Positions 42,803-53,094 of a DNA stretch of 64,000 nucleotides are shown in pieces. Every line of letters starts with the position of its first letter. Within the stretch, counting starts at the first letter, position 1. The DNA comes from Ovis canadensis (Eukaryota; Chordata; Mammalia; Artiodactyla; Bovidae). Location: assembly GCF_042477335.2 (NCBI RefSeq), contig NC_091262.1, positions 41,327,001 through 41,391,000 on the forward strand, written 5' to 3'. The position numbers were made by a program, and so were the translations under genes. The notes beneath the pieces were generated by a model that was not told the origin of the DNA, did no database searches, and saw only the letters and a list, made by a program, of their open reading frames with translations.

Positions 42803-42826
42803 AACTACCAATCCCGGCGTGCCCCG
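42803..42826 (+). promoter_or_regulatory. ZNF143/SBS-like promoter motif
   Basis: The sequence 'aactaccaatcccggcgtgc' followed by 'cccg' closely resembles the ACTACAATTCCCAGCATGC element common near mammalian transcription starts. It lies about 250 bp upstream of the exon 1 ATG, in the sense expected for a plus-strand promoter. Confidence 0.55.
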
Positions 42827-43052
42827 GTTGGCGCGGGCGCAGGGGCCCGTGGGCGGCGGGCAGCCGTTGGCTGGACCAGCGGTTGCCTGGGTTGCGGAGA
42901 TGGGCTCTGCGGGCGGTGGCAAATCCAGCCTAGTATGTAAAGTTGGCGGTGCCTGATGGCGCCTCTGACAGGAAGCTGGGTGGGGTAGAAAGTAGAGGGC
43001 TGTAGTTGAGGCAGGTGGGAGAAGGAGGGAGGCGGCGGCGAATCACTTATAA

Positions 43053-43092
43053 ATGACTCCGAAGCAGGACCTGGAGACTAAATTCCAGGAGG
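43053..43092 (+). pseudogene. MORF4L1: MORF4L1-like exon 1 coding part
   Basis: The ATG at 43053 opens 13 codons plus one base, ending AGGAGG before the consensus donor 'gtgagt' at 43093. It has about five substitutions relative to the remembered parent exon and no indel. Confidence 0.82.
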
Positions 43093-43512
43093 GTGAGTCT
43101 GAGCCCCTGGGGAAAGGCATCTAACGGCGCCGGGATGGCGGGGGTCGCGACCTGGGGACCCGGTGGGCAGGACTTTGTGCGGGGGAAGCGCATCGCGGCG
43201 GGGTATTTCTGTGCGTCGTGAGGATAAAAATATTTTGGGAGGCGGAAGCGTTAGGCAGGCGTTACAGTGGTAGAGGGAGCACTTGCCCCGCGGCACAGCC
43301 TTGGTACCGTGACTGCCGTTGAGAGGAAGAGGGCGCGGAGAAGGTAACCTGCTGTAGGGTGGCGGCGGCGGCGGCTGTTTCGGGCGCCGTGCGGGGCTCT
43401 CCCGTCCGCGTGGGCGTTCGAAGGTTGGCGCTCCGGGGCAGCCGGAGCCGGGAGGTGGGGTACCTCGCGGAGAGCAGGAGCTTTGCCCCTCGGGGTGGGA
43501 GAACTGTGTTTT

Positions 43513-43524
43513 AAGATGGCCGCC
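43513..43524 (+). promoter_or_regulatory. YY1-like motif
   Basis: 'aagatggccgcc' fits the YY1 site found downstream of many CpG-island promoters. It lies about 420 bp into the presumed first intron. Confidence 0.45.
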
Positions 43525-43770
43525 CCATCACAGGCGCCGGCGCCTGGGTTCCCGGCTCGCGGCTGCACACGCGGCTTTAGGGCAGAGGAGTGCCTCCTCC
43601 TTCCCCCGCCTCGGAGCGGGAACTCGTTCTTCCGCAGTGGCCGGCGGGGAGGTGGGTGGGGACAGGAGGAAAAAGCGCGAGCATCCGACTCGGCTTTGTG
43701 TCGCCCGAAGGTATCCTTTTGCCTTCCGAAAACCCGAGTACCAAGGTCCTATGGGAACGTGAGCGCGCTC

Positions 43771-44947
43771 TCGGCGCGCTGTGGATTGTAAAACAATAAC
43801 TGAAAACTGCCTTAATATGTTTTCATTTTGAAGTCCCGTTGCCTTGATGTCAGCCTTTTAAGTACGGTAGTGGTTTGGCTAATTGCGGTAATATTTGATC
43901 AACAGTGATTTGAAAGTTGAGTTTTTACTGTCTCTGATCAACGTGTAGGCTGACTGTAGAGAGCTTGATTTCCAGGGGAAGACAAGCGCTGTGATTTTCA
44001 CAATTACTACCATCTATTAATTTACGTTGAAGTGGAGACTTAACAGTAAACTTAAGTGGAAGTAAAGTTTTGTAAGGCTAGCAACTTTAAAATTCTCCTT
44101 CATTATTATTGTTAGTACCATGGATGTCAAGATGTCTGCAAAAAATTGTAGGGATTTTCAAACTTTAATGTGCGTTAGAATTACTTTTAGTCATATACAC
44201 AAAACCCAAGTGTATTGTAACTATGGAATATTTAAGAGGTTGACAAGTTTGTTTTCCCCGTAACTGACTCTTAATACCTGCTTTCTCCCACTCGGAGAAG
44301 CTATGTGACTACTTCGGTGGATAGCTTTTTTAAAACCAGATGTTTTAGAGCAAGGATTCTTGATGTAGGGTGTTTATAATTCAGAACACCCCTTGAACTT
44401 GGACGGGAGAAAGTTTTTTTTCTATTTTCTAACTAAAGTTTGTAGTTCAGTTATGACTAGGTTTCCTCCCCCACAAAAAAGCAAAACAACCCTCCCACAG
44501 CAGTATTAGCTATATGTTTTCACATCCCAGCATAAAGCTGTGGGAGATACATTCAGGTGTAATGTATGCTGTTCCTTGTTTCATAATTGTGGTAGTTCGT
44601 GGATCAGCAGCTAAATGTTTGTTGTAGCAATTAAGGAGCTCATAGAATACCACAACACATGATATTCTAAATGCCTTTATAACTCTTTCAATACAGTTGG
44701 TTTCTTTTGTAGTACTGTTTTACATGTTTGTACAAAAATTCTGGGTAAATGCCCAAAGACAACCAGACTGTGAAGGATCCATGGCACAAAAAATTAATCC
44801 TCACTGTAGGACATCAAAGGAAAATGATGCAGATTTGGGATAGTTAAGGATATCTTTCTGGAGGAAGTGCTTTACCTCTAAACTGGCTGAATGATAGTGG
44901 GAGAGGAGATAGAGTAAAGGGGTATCCTTACTGCAGCAGTGAATTAG
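43771..44947 (+). other. Intron 1 of the MORF4L1-like copy, repeat-free part
   Basis: AT-rich single-copy sequence that follows the CpG island. No SINE or LINE was recognised and no exon 2 was found in it. Confidence 0.5.
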
Positions 44948-45090
44948 AGAAGAGGGCTGCAGAGGATGAGATGATTAGATAGCATCACAGACTTCAGTGG
45001 ACATGAATTTGAGCAAAGTCTAGGAAACAGTGAAGAACAGGGAAGCCTGGCGGTGCTGCAACCCATGGGGTCGCAAAGTTAGTTAGTTCC
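44948..45090 (+). mobile_element. BovB LINE 3' fragment
   Basis: The text 'gcagaggatgagatgattag' to 'cccatggggtcgcaaagtta' is the last 140 bp of BovB, diverged. Confidence 0.83.
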
Positions 45091-45187
45091 TTTCTCGTAA
45101 GGAGAAAGGAATATTCTTTTGGAACTAACAATTTTATGAAAACACTGAAGAAGAATTGAGCTTCTGTAATGGTGAAAATATGCATAT

Positions 45188-45721
45188 AACTTAAACAAGC
45201 AGGGTGACAATATACAGCCTTGATGTACTCCTTTTCCTATTTGGAACCAGTCTGTTGTTCCATGTCCAATTCTAACTGGTGCTTCCTGACTTGCATACAG
45301 ATTTCTCAAGAGGCAGGTCAGGTGGTCTGGTATTCCCATCTCTCTCAGAATTTTCCACAGTTTCTTGTGATCCACACAGTCAGAGGCTTTGGCATAGTCA
45401 ATAAAGCAGAAATATATGTTTTTCTGGAACTCTCTTGCTTTTTTGATGATCCAGTGGATGTTGGCAATTTGATCTCTGGTTCCTCTGCCTTTTCCAAAAC
45501 CAGCTTGAACATCAGGAAGTTCACGGTTCACGTATTGCTGAAGCCTGGCTTGGAGAATTTTGAGCATTACTTTACTAGCATGTGAGATGAGTGCAATTGT
45601 GCGGTAGTTTGAGCATTCTTTGGCATTGCCTTTCTTTGGGATTGGAATGAAAACTGACCTTTTCCAGTCCTGTGGCCACTGCTGAGTTTTCCAAATTTGC
45701 TGGCATATTGAGTGCAGCACT
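45188..45721 (-). mobile_element. BovB LINE, inverted 5' segment
   Basis: The reverse-strand sequence from 'acttaaacaagcagggtgac' to 'gcatattgagtgcagcactt' covers the first RT motifs. In the consensus it lies immediately upstream of the segment that follows in direct orientation at 45722. This is the arrangement produced by twin priming. Confidence 0.9.
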
Positions 45722-46465
45722 TTGAGTACATCATGAGAAACGCTGGGCTGCAAGAAGCACAAGCTGGAATCAAGATTGCAGGGAGAAATATCAATGACCT
45801 CAGATATGCAGATGACACCCTTATGGCGGAAAGTGAAGAGGAACTAAAAAGCCTCTTGATGAAAGTGAAAGAGGAGAGTGAAAAAGTTGGCTTAAAGCTC
45901 AACATTCAGAGAACGAAGATCATGGCATCTGGTCCCATTACTTCATGGGAAATAGATGGGGAACCAGTGGAAACAGTGTCAGAGACATTACTTTGCTGAC
46001 TAAGGTCCGTCTAGTCAAGGCTATGGTTTTTCCTGTGGTCATGTATGGATGTGAGAGTTAGACTGTGAAGAAGGCTGAGCACCGAAGAACTGATGCTTTT
46101 GAACTGTGGTGTTGGAGAAGACTCTTGAGAGTCCCTTGGACTGCAAGGAGATCCAGCCAGTCCATTCTGAAGGCGATCAGCCCTGGGATTTCTTTGGAAG
46201 GAATGATGCTAAAGCTGAAGCTCCAGTACTTTGGCCACCCCATGCGAAGAGTTGACTCATTGGAAAAGACTCTGATGCTGGGAGGGATTGGGGGCAGGAG
46301 GAGAAGGGGACGACCCAGGATGAGATGGCTGGATGGCATCACTGACTCGATGGACGTGAATCTGAGTGAACTCTGGGAGTTGGTGATGGACAAGGAGGCC
46401 TGGTGTGCTGCGATTCAAGGGGTTGCAAAGAGTCTGACACAACTGAGTGACTGAACTGAACTGAA
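45722..46465 (+). mobile_element. BovB LINE, direct 3' segment of the same copy
   Basis: It begins 'tttgagtacatcatgagaaa' and runs to 'ctgaactgaactgaaag'. About 130 bp of consensus are missing at 45982, where 'cagtggaaacagtgtcagag' jumps to 'acattactttgctgac'. Open frame 46065-46454 covers the end region. Confidence 0.92.
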
Positions 46466-46536
46466 AGCTTTTTTCATGATTCTTTTTTAAACTTCAAGGT
46501 TTCTCTTGTTAAACAATAGTACAACATATTTAAGCA

Positions 46537-47335
46537 TGGAATCAAGATTGCTGGGAGAAATCTCAATAACCTCAGATACGCAGATGACACCAGCCTTCTG
46601 GCAGAAAATGAAGAAGAACTAAAGAGCCTCTTGATGAAAGTGAAAGAGGAAGGTGAAAAAGTTGGCTTAAAACTCAGCATTCAAAAAACTAAGATCATGG
46701 CATCCAGGCCCATCACTTCATGGCAAATAGATGGGGAAACAATGGAAACAGTGACAGACTTTATTTTGAGGGGCTGCAAAATCACTGCAGATGGTGACTG
46801 CAGCCGTGAAATTAAAAGATGCTTACTCCTTGGAAGAAAAGCTATGACCAATCTAGACAGCATATTCAAAAGCAGAGACATTACTTTGTCAACAAAGGTC
46901 CATCTAGTCCAAGCTATGGTTTTTCCTAGTAGTCATGTATGGATGTAAGAGTTGGACTATAAAGAAAACTGAGTGCCGAATAATTCATGCTTTCAAACTG
47001 TGGTGTTGCAGAAGACTCCCTTGGACTGCAGGATCAAACCAGTCAGTCCTAAAGGAAATCAGTCCTGAACATTCATTGGAAGGACTGATGCTGAAGCACC
47101 AATACTTCGCCCACCTGATGCAAAAAACTGACTCATTGAAAACGACCCTGATGCTGGGAAAGATTGAAGTGAAGGGGACGACAGAGGATGAGTTGGTTGG
47201 ATGGCATTACAGACTCGATGGACATGAGTTTGAGCAAGCTCTGGGAGTTGGTGATGGACTGGAAAGCCTGGTGTGCTATAGTCCATGGGGTCACAAGGAG
47301 TCGGACAGGACTGAGCGACTGAACTGACTGACTGA
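46537..47335 (+). mobile_element. BovB LINE, 5'-truncated
   Basis: From 'catggaatcaagattgctgg' to 'ctgaactgactgactgataa'. It has a frame-breaking insertion near 46925 ('agtagtcatg') and deletions near 47010-47030 and at 47165. Confidence 0.92.
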
Positions 47336-48162
47336 TAATTTGCTGAGTAAGCACTGAGTAGTTACATTAAAGATAAAACTAACATTTAAAATGAGTACAT
47401 TTAACTTTTATTTGTTGGATTATCTGACAAAGTTTGAATCTTGGAAGGTTCCTTTTCTGTGTATTGATGTTATGTTTAGGTAATAAAAACTGATTTTACA
47501 TTTAGCCAGAGATAAATGGGATGATGCTTTAATAGTCTTAGTATTTTGTTTCTGTTAACGTTTAGCACAGATATTTGAGACGTGTCAACTATATTTGACA
47601 GTTGTAGTTTTTTTTTTAAATAAGCGGTATAATAAACAGTGTAATATTGAGTTAAAGGCAATTTCTATGTGTGTTCTTGGTGAATAGTTTTTGTCTGTGA
47701 AAAACAGCCTTAATTGTAAAGTGTCAATGTTGCTAACCATTTTACTTATTTTGAATACATAATAGATGTATGTTTTTAAAGTTCTAAAATGACTGAAATT
47801 GGATTCATGGAGATAGTCAAGAACTTTATGTGTGTGTACATATATCTTAATGGTATAATACCAATACAGTTTATAAATGCATTTTAAGTCCTATCAATGG
47901 TTTATGACGTTAAAAGTTGTTTCTGTTGTTGCCAGCTCCTGGCAGGCTCTACTAAACTGGTAACTTTTTCTGCTCTGGTGGCAGAAACATACTGGGTAAC
48001 AATTTTAAATAGGGATTGGAATAACTTAAACTATGTGGTTCTCTTGGTTTGCCTCTGATAAAAACTTTTAAAATCCCAAACCAGATGGTCATCACTTTTT
48101 CATGGTTAATGACTTCCTCTATTAATTTAGTTTAATTTGTTTGGCTGCTTTTAAGAACATGG
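47336..48162 (+). other. Intron of the MORF4L1-like copy, no repeat recognised
   Basis: AT-rich sequence without a recognised repeat, exon or conserved motif. Confidence 0.45.
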
Positions 48163-48380
48163 AGCTTCCCAGGTGGTGCTAGTGGTAAAGAGCCTGCCTG
48201 CCACTGTAGGAGATATAAGAGACGTGGTTCGATCCCTGTGTTGGGAAGACCCCCTGGAGAACTGCATGACAACCCACTCCAGTATTTTTGTCTGGAGAAT
48301 TCCATGGACCGAGGAGCCTAGCCGGCTGTGATCCATAGGGTCACAAAGAGTCGGACACGACTGAAACGACAGCCCACAAG
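48163..48380 (+). repeat. Bov-tA SINE
   Basis: The head is 'agcttcccaggtggtgctag' and the body ends 'gtcggacacgactgaaacga'. The CTCF-like CpG of the head has decayed to TG. Confidence 0.89.
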
Positions 48381-48884
48381 AAGAACACAAGATGTTTTTC
48401 ATCTGTCACTTTGCTGGTTGCTGATAATCTGCAGCAGAATAGTTTATTGACTTGTGTAAACTAATGAACTTTTAAAATAACGTGGTATAAGTATTTTTCT
48501 TTAACTGAATTTGTTTTTGCATTGTAGCTTTTTAACTAGTTGGACTTTGAGAAAGCATAACTACACCTTTTGTTAGCTATTCTTGGATAGCTTATCTAGC
48601 CCATTGATTTAAAGGTTTAGGGTGAGCTTTTGTGCTTATGGTGCTTCAGATTTGTTGGACTAACTCCCAACAAGTGACTTTATGACTGTTCGGCAGTATG
48701 ACTTTGAATACTTAAGTGGTGTAAAGGCTTAAATGATGTTCTTTTCAAGAGGCTCATTAGGCTTATTTTGGCCACTAAAGAGTTTCCGTGTAGAGCTTGT
48801 CTTTGAAAGATAACTGTACTCAGGTAGTCTTTTTTTTTTTTTTTCTTCAGTATTTCTGAGTTATTTTTTTCTTTTTTATTTCAG

Positions 48885-48952
48885 TTTGTAAAGGTTGCCA
48901 TAAAGGATAAACAAGTGAAATACTTTTTACATTTCAGTGGTTGGAATAAAAA
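48885..48952 (+). pseudogene. MORF4L1: MORF4L1-like exon 3 (chromodomain part)
   Basis: The 68-bp exon is preceded by 'cttttttatttcag' and followed by 'gtacta'. Its 22 codons keep the chromodomain strand VKVAIKDKQVKYF and the SGW triplet. The changes I to L and Y to F in the following strand are conservative, and there is no stop inside the exon. Confidence 0.85.
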
Positions 48953-49187
48953 GTACTAGATTTTTTAAAGCAATTTTTATTTATAATTTACAAGGAGACT
49001 TTGTGTTATAAAATGATAGAAGCATATGCTTCTTAGTTCTTGCACAGTTGTGGTGTAAATATATATTGGAGCAAAGCTGAACCATTTGTAGTTTGATGAA
49101 AATATTATAGAAACTAGGGTATACAGCTGTTTTGTTTTACATTCTTTGGCATGTTTCTTGTGTTCTGGTATAATATGTAATCGTTTT
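48953..49187 (+). other. Sequence downstream of exon 3, no exon 4
   Basis: AT-rich, presumably intron 3 of the duplicated segment. The point where homology to MORF4L1 ends cannot be fixed by eye. Confidence 0.4.
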
Positions 49188-49302
49188 TCAGTTCAGTTGC
49201 TCAGTTGTGTCCGACCCTTTGCGACCCCATGGACTGTACCATGTCAGGTTTCCCTGTCTATCACCAACTCCCGGAGGTTGCTCAGACTCATGACTATTAA
49301 GT
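49188..49302 (-). mobile_element. BovB LINE 3' end fragment
   Basis: The text 'cagttcagttgctcagttgtg' to 'gctcagactcatgactatta' is the terminal 115 bp of BovB, joined directly to BOV-A2. Confidence 0.83.
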
Positions 49303-49575
49303 TGTTGCTGCTAAGTCACTTCAGTCGTGTCCGACTCTGTGCGGCCCCATAGACGGCAGCCCACCAGGCTCCTCCGTTCTGGGATTCTCCAGGCAAGCAC
49401 ACTGGAGTGGATTGCCATTTCCTTCTCCAATGCATGAAAGTGAAAAGTGAAAGTGAAGTTGCTCAGTCTTATCAGACTCTTAGCAACCCCATGGACTGTA
49501 GCCCACCAGGCTCCTCCATCCATGGGACTTTCCAGGCAAGAGTACTGGAGTGGGGTGCCATCGCCTTCTCCAATA
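49303..49575 (-). repeat. BOV-A2 SINE (dimer)
   Basis: Both monomers are present, linked by 'gcatgaaagtgaaaagtga'. The CTG tail is reduced to two units. Confidence 0.9.
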
Positions 49576-50094
49576 AGTTAGCCCAGCCATTTTCTGGTTT
49601 TGATACATTTTATGACAGCTGGAGTTTTTTGCCTTAATACAAACTTTAGTGACTAAAAATGGTATTTCAAGCAGTTTATACTCAAACCTCAATGGGTTTT
49701 TCTACCAAGAAAGGGGGGAAAGATTTTAAAATTGCCTAATTTGTTTGACAGACATATTGACCAACTCAGGTTTTGAACTCTGGAAGCATAATTAAATACT
49801 AACAAAGTGAATTCACATGGTTGACTCTTAGCATATGGTTTAACACAGGTACAGAAATTTAATCCCAGACCTAATTTTCCAGTCAAAAGAGCTATTTTTA
49901 AAAGAAAGCAGTGGTGTATCGATGTTGCTGGGTGTCGACAGTGGTTGTAGACTGGACATATTCTACAATATTCAGCTTGTGTAGCTCTTTGTTCATGATG
50001 GGTCTTTCTTCTTGGGGCCCACAAATAACACATCTGATAATTTACTCATTTTTGGCGTTTGTAATTGAATAGCCTGTAACATTTACTGTGAGAG
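49576..50094. other. Single-copy sequence, no gene recognised
   Basis: A 114-codon minus frame (49689-50033) has no recognisable domain. Confidence 0.35.
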
Positions 50095-50205
50095 ATTTTT
50101 ATGTATATGTATGGCTGAGTCCTCTGCTGTTCACCTGAAACTATCACAGCATTGTTAATCAGCTATACCCCAATACAAAAGAAAAGTTTAAAGTTGGAAA
50201 AAGAA
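50095..50205 (+). mobile_element. L1 3' tail fragment
   Basis: The text 'tatggctgagtcctctgctg' then 'ttaatcagctataccccaat' with an A-rich end parallels the fragment at 26594. Confidence 0.72.
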
Positions 50206-51437
50206 ATGTTGTGTAGTTTTCCCCGGGTTGGTCTGTCAAAGTCTTAGAAAAATCCATTATTTGGAAACTAGGAAACCTGTTCGCTGAGCCAATGCCTGTG
50301 TTTAGCAGTGATGGATTTCTTAACCCACCCACCCCACCCCCACTGGGCAGCAAGGGTGCACGTTGCTCCAATGAAACGCGGTTTGTGTTCTTGGGTCTTC
50401 CAGTGTGATGATGGGCCGTGTGTTCTGATATCTGTGCATGTCACCCAGAGCCGGTGACAGCTATGGGGTAGGGAATTAGGAGGTCCAGGAAGCCGCCAGC
50501 AGCTGCTGGCCAGCAAGGGCCTCCTCCTGAGAGGGGCACATTGAGGCCTGCTCTTTGCTTCTTGCCAGCCAGCCGCTATGGCGAGGATGGAGCAAGACCA
50601 GAAATAATGTGCATGAAGGTCTGTTACAGTAGAGTGCCTGCTAAGTGTCAGTCGTGTGTTGTGTGTGTGTGTGTCCCAGCTTGCCTGCCAGGCCTACACA
50701 CCAGGATCTACCTTGGATCTCTAGCTAGAGAGTGAGTTCTGATGCTGCCCACCTGGCCTGACTGCTCGATCGTGAGTCCCTGAGGTAGTCCTGACCTCAG
50801 CCCGCCTGGACGTGCCTTTTTCTGTGTCCGTGTGCAGCAAAGATTCTACCTGTGACCTTTCCCTGCTCTTCAGGGGGCAGACAGGAGGGAGCTGGTGTGT
50901 GGCAGGGTGGACGGTGCCGTCTGCTCTTGAGGGAATGTCCCTGCGCTGCAACTCTTCAGAGCAGGAGCCCCTCCAGACAGAGCTCTTGATTGTGTGTCTC
51001 CTTTGGACTTTCACAGTTTTTGGCTTGTCAGTTAATTGTGTTTCCTCAAGGAATAGTTTTCTTCTTGATCACAAGCTGGTCAGTGCTTAATCAGCAGTGA
51101 GAAAGGTGCAGCTTCAATGGCTGTGACACGCCACAGTCAGAGGCAGAGACATCTCTCACTTGCGTTGACTTAATGAGGGAGCTGCCCTGGGGGCTCCTGG
51201 ATATGGCAATGTTCACCCTACTCCCAGCTTTGGGGACCCTGCCTTAACTCTGCATGTGTTGCTCTTTCATCTATTATGAGATGACTTGTCTGATAATGAA
51301 AAAAGGGGTGCCCGGCACTTTAATGGCAGCCCCTAGCATTCCCTCCCAGCCCTCTCATCTGTGAGGTCTCTGCAGTGCTAGTGCTGGGGTGGGTGCCTTC
51401 TCTTTAGTTACCCCAGAGCCCCTTTGCCAGGGGCTCC
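50206..51437. other. Single-copy sequence, no gene recognised
   Basis: A short GT run lies at about 50657-50673. Frames are below 100 codons except one running into the tetranucleotide tract. Confidence 0.35.
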
Positions 51438-51690
51438 ATCCAACCATCCATTCATTCATCTATCCACCCACCCATCCACCCATCCAGCTGTCTGTCCATC
51501 CAACCATCCATCCATCCATCCATCAATCCACCCATCTACTCACTCAGCCATTCATCCATCTAGCCATCCACTCATCCAAACAACCATCCACACATCCATT
51601 CAACCATCCATCCAACCATCTTTCCACCCTTCATCCATCCATCCATCAGTCTAGCACCTGTCCATCCACCCAACCATCCATCCATCCTAG
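51438..51690. repeat. (ATCC)n tetranucleotide satellite
   Basis: About 250 bp of 'catc' and 'cacc' units with variants ('cattcatt', 'cagctgtctgtc'). A 131-codon open frame across it is a by-product of its periodicity. Confidence 0.95.
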
Positions 51691-51944
51691 AGCTCGGGCC
51701 AGAAGAGCCTCCAGGCAGAGGGGCCAGGCTGAAGTGGGGGTACCTGGTATGGGGGTGGGGGCCAAATGTCTGGTGGTGGGATAATGTGCTTTGGGCAGGC
51801 CAGAGCCAGAGATGGTGGGTCCTGACTCTCAGGGGCTTGAGCATCCTTGGAGATGTGAGGGCGTCTTGGTGTGGTTGGGGCAGAACAGGTGGGGTGACGC
51901 ACACTGCCCAGTGACATATCTAGGAAGTGTTTCTGAACCCCACT
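51691..51944. other. GC-rich single-copy sequence, no gene recognised
   Basis: Nothing recognised apart from the satellite to its left. Confidence 0.35.
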
Positions 51945-52135
51945 TACTGAAGAAGACTGACTTTTCCTCCTTTGTTGAAGATTAATTGTCCATAGATGTA
52001 TGGGTTTATTTTGGGTCTCTCTATTCTGTTTCATTTATCCAACTGTCTAATTTTGTGCCAGTACCATGCTGTTTTGATTACTGTAGCTTTGCAGTATTGT
52101 TTGAAGTCTGGGAGAGTTAATGCCCATTGCTTAAC
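51945..52135 (-). mobile_element. Old L1 fragment
   Basis: The text 'tctattctgtttcatttatc' and 'ccagtaccatgctgttttga' is a standard reverse-strand L1 ORF2 stretch. Confidence 0.75.
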
Positions 52136-52169
52136 TCTCTGGCATAATGATTGCACTTAGGCATCATAC

Positions 52170-52226
52170 AGTTTTATTTATTTATATTTGGCTGCCCTGG
52201 GTCTTATTCCTTCACACAGACTTTCT
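52170..52226 (-). repeat. Long CHR-type SINE, outer part of a nest
   Basis: The tail 'tttatttatttatatttggc' starts the element. It is split at 'cacacagactttct'. Confidence 0.82.
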
Positions 52227-52460
52227 TTTTTTTTTTTTTCTTCCATCTTTTTTTTTTTTTTTAGTTTTTTATTTTTTAAATTTTAAAATCTTTAATTCTT
52301 ACATGCGTTCCCAAACATGAACCCCCCACCCACCTCCCACCCCATAACATCTCTCTGGGTCATCCCCATGCACCAGCCCCAAGCATGCTGCATCCTGCAT
52401 CAGACATAGACTGGCGATTCAATTCTTACATGATAGTATACATGTTAGAATGTCATTCTC
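52227..52460 (-). mobile_element. Ruminant L1 3' end with 14-bp target duplication
   Basis: A T-rich end (52227-52262) leads to 'caccagccccaagcatgctg' and 'acatgatagtatacatgtta'. The 14-mer 'cacacagactttct' occurs at 52213-52226 and 52461-52474. The copy is 5'-truncated to about 230 bp. Confidence 0.93.
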
Positions 52461-52695
52461 CACACAGACTTTCTCTTGTGTTAAGTGGGGGCTACTCTTT
52501 GTTGTGATGCATGGGCTTCTCATTGCAATGATTTCTCTTTCTGTGGAGCACAGACTCTAGAGCATGGGCTCAGTGGTAGTGGCGCACGGCCTAGTTGCCC
52601 CACAGCATGTGAAATCTTCTCAGAGCAGGGATTAAACCCATGTGCTCTGGGTCAGCAGGCACATTCTTAGCCACTGAGCCACCAGGGAAATCTCA
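52461..52695 (-). repeat. Long CHR-type SINE, remaining part
   Basis: It continues after the duplicated 14-mer to the head 'actgagccaccagggaaatc'. Confidence 0.84.
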
Positions 52696-53094
52696 GTAAA
52701 TTCTTTTAAACACTCTTGATTATGTGGACATTGATATTGCCATCTGGTATAGGTAGCAGCTAGTATTTGTGTAAAAGCTTTTCTTCGACTAGGACAGGCA
52801 GCCTTTACATTGGGATTTCTTAGCTAGGAAAAAATGTCTTGGAAATGAATATATTAAAACTATGGAGAAACCGATGATCCTGTAGATCTATGCTGGTGAT
52901 TCAGAACCCCTGAAAATGCTGCAATAGAGAGAGGGGGCCAGTGAGATCCTCTAGCCTCGTCTATTGCACACGAAGAGCTTCAGTAACTTGTTCTGGGCCT
53001 CCTGGCTGACTGGTAGCAAAACACATTCGGAGTTTAGCAGATACCGCCAACAGTCTCAAGGTGGTGTACTAATTCACTCCAACCAGTAGTATAT
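52696..53094. other. Single-copy sequence, no gene recognised
   Basis: No repeat or coding signal was recognised. Confidence 0.35.

Larger units (their letters stand above)
42695..43770 (+). promoter_or_regulatory. CpG island, promoter-type, of the MORF4L1-like copy
   Basis: CpG is dense throughout, with GC boxes such as 'gggggcgggggtggg' and 'gtgggcggcgggc'. A ZNF143-like motif lies at 42803-42826 and a YY1-like motif at 43513-43524. The first exon of the MORF4L1-like copy (43053-43092) sits inside. The lack of CpG decay suggests that the island is kept unmethylated in the germ line or was duplicated recently. No repeat accounts for it. Confidence 0.8.
43053..48952 (+). pseudogene. MORF4L1: Partial unprocessed MORF4L1 (MRG15) copy
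   Basis: MORF4L1 is the chromodomain subunit of the NuA4 histone acetyltransferase and Sin3 deacetylase complexes. Exon 1 coding sequence (43053-43092) reads MTPKQDLETKFQE, against MAPKQDPKPKFQE in the family, and is followed by the donor 'gtgagt'. Exon 3 (48885-48952) has a pyrimidine tract and 'cag' acceptor. It reads VKVAIKDKQVKYF then LHFSGWNKK, and it breaks at AATAAAAA before 'gtacta', as the parent exon does. Both exons are in the expected phase (0 for exon 3). Exon 2 is missing or degraded; a weak trace is at 48621-48650. No exon 4 was seen. The retained introns mean a segmental, not retrotransposed, duplicate. Joining exon 1 to exon 3 would shift the frame and stop after eight codons. 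I infer a pseudogene. Confidence 0.8.

Noticed and set aside
48885-48952. Exon 3 as part of a processed MORF4L1 pseudogene
   Set aside because: The exon is bounded by a pyrimidine tract with AG and by a GT donor, and exon 1 lies 5.8 kb away, so introns were retained.
51438-51690. Regular repeats as a possible CRISPR array
   Set aside because: The unit is four bases with no spacers. It is a simple tetranucleotide satellite in a mammalian genome.
51389-51784. 131-codon frame through the tetranucleotide satellite
   Set aside because: The frame is kept open by the repeat period and encodes low-complexity sequence only.
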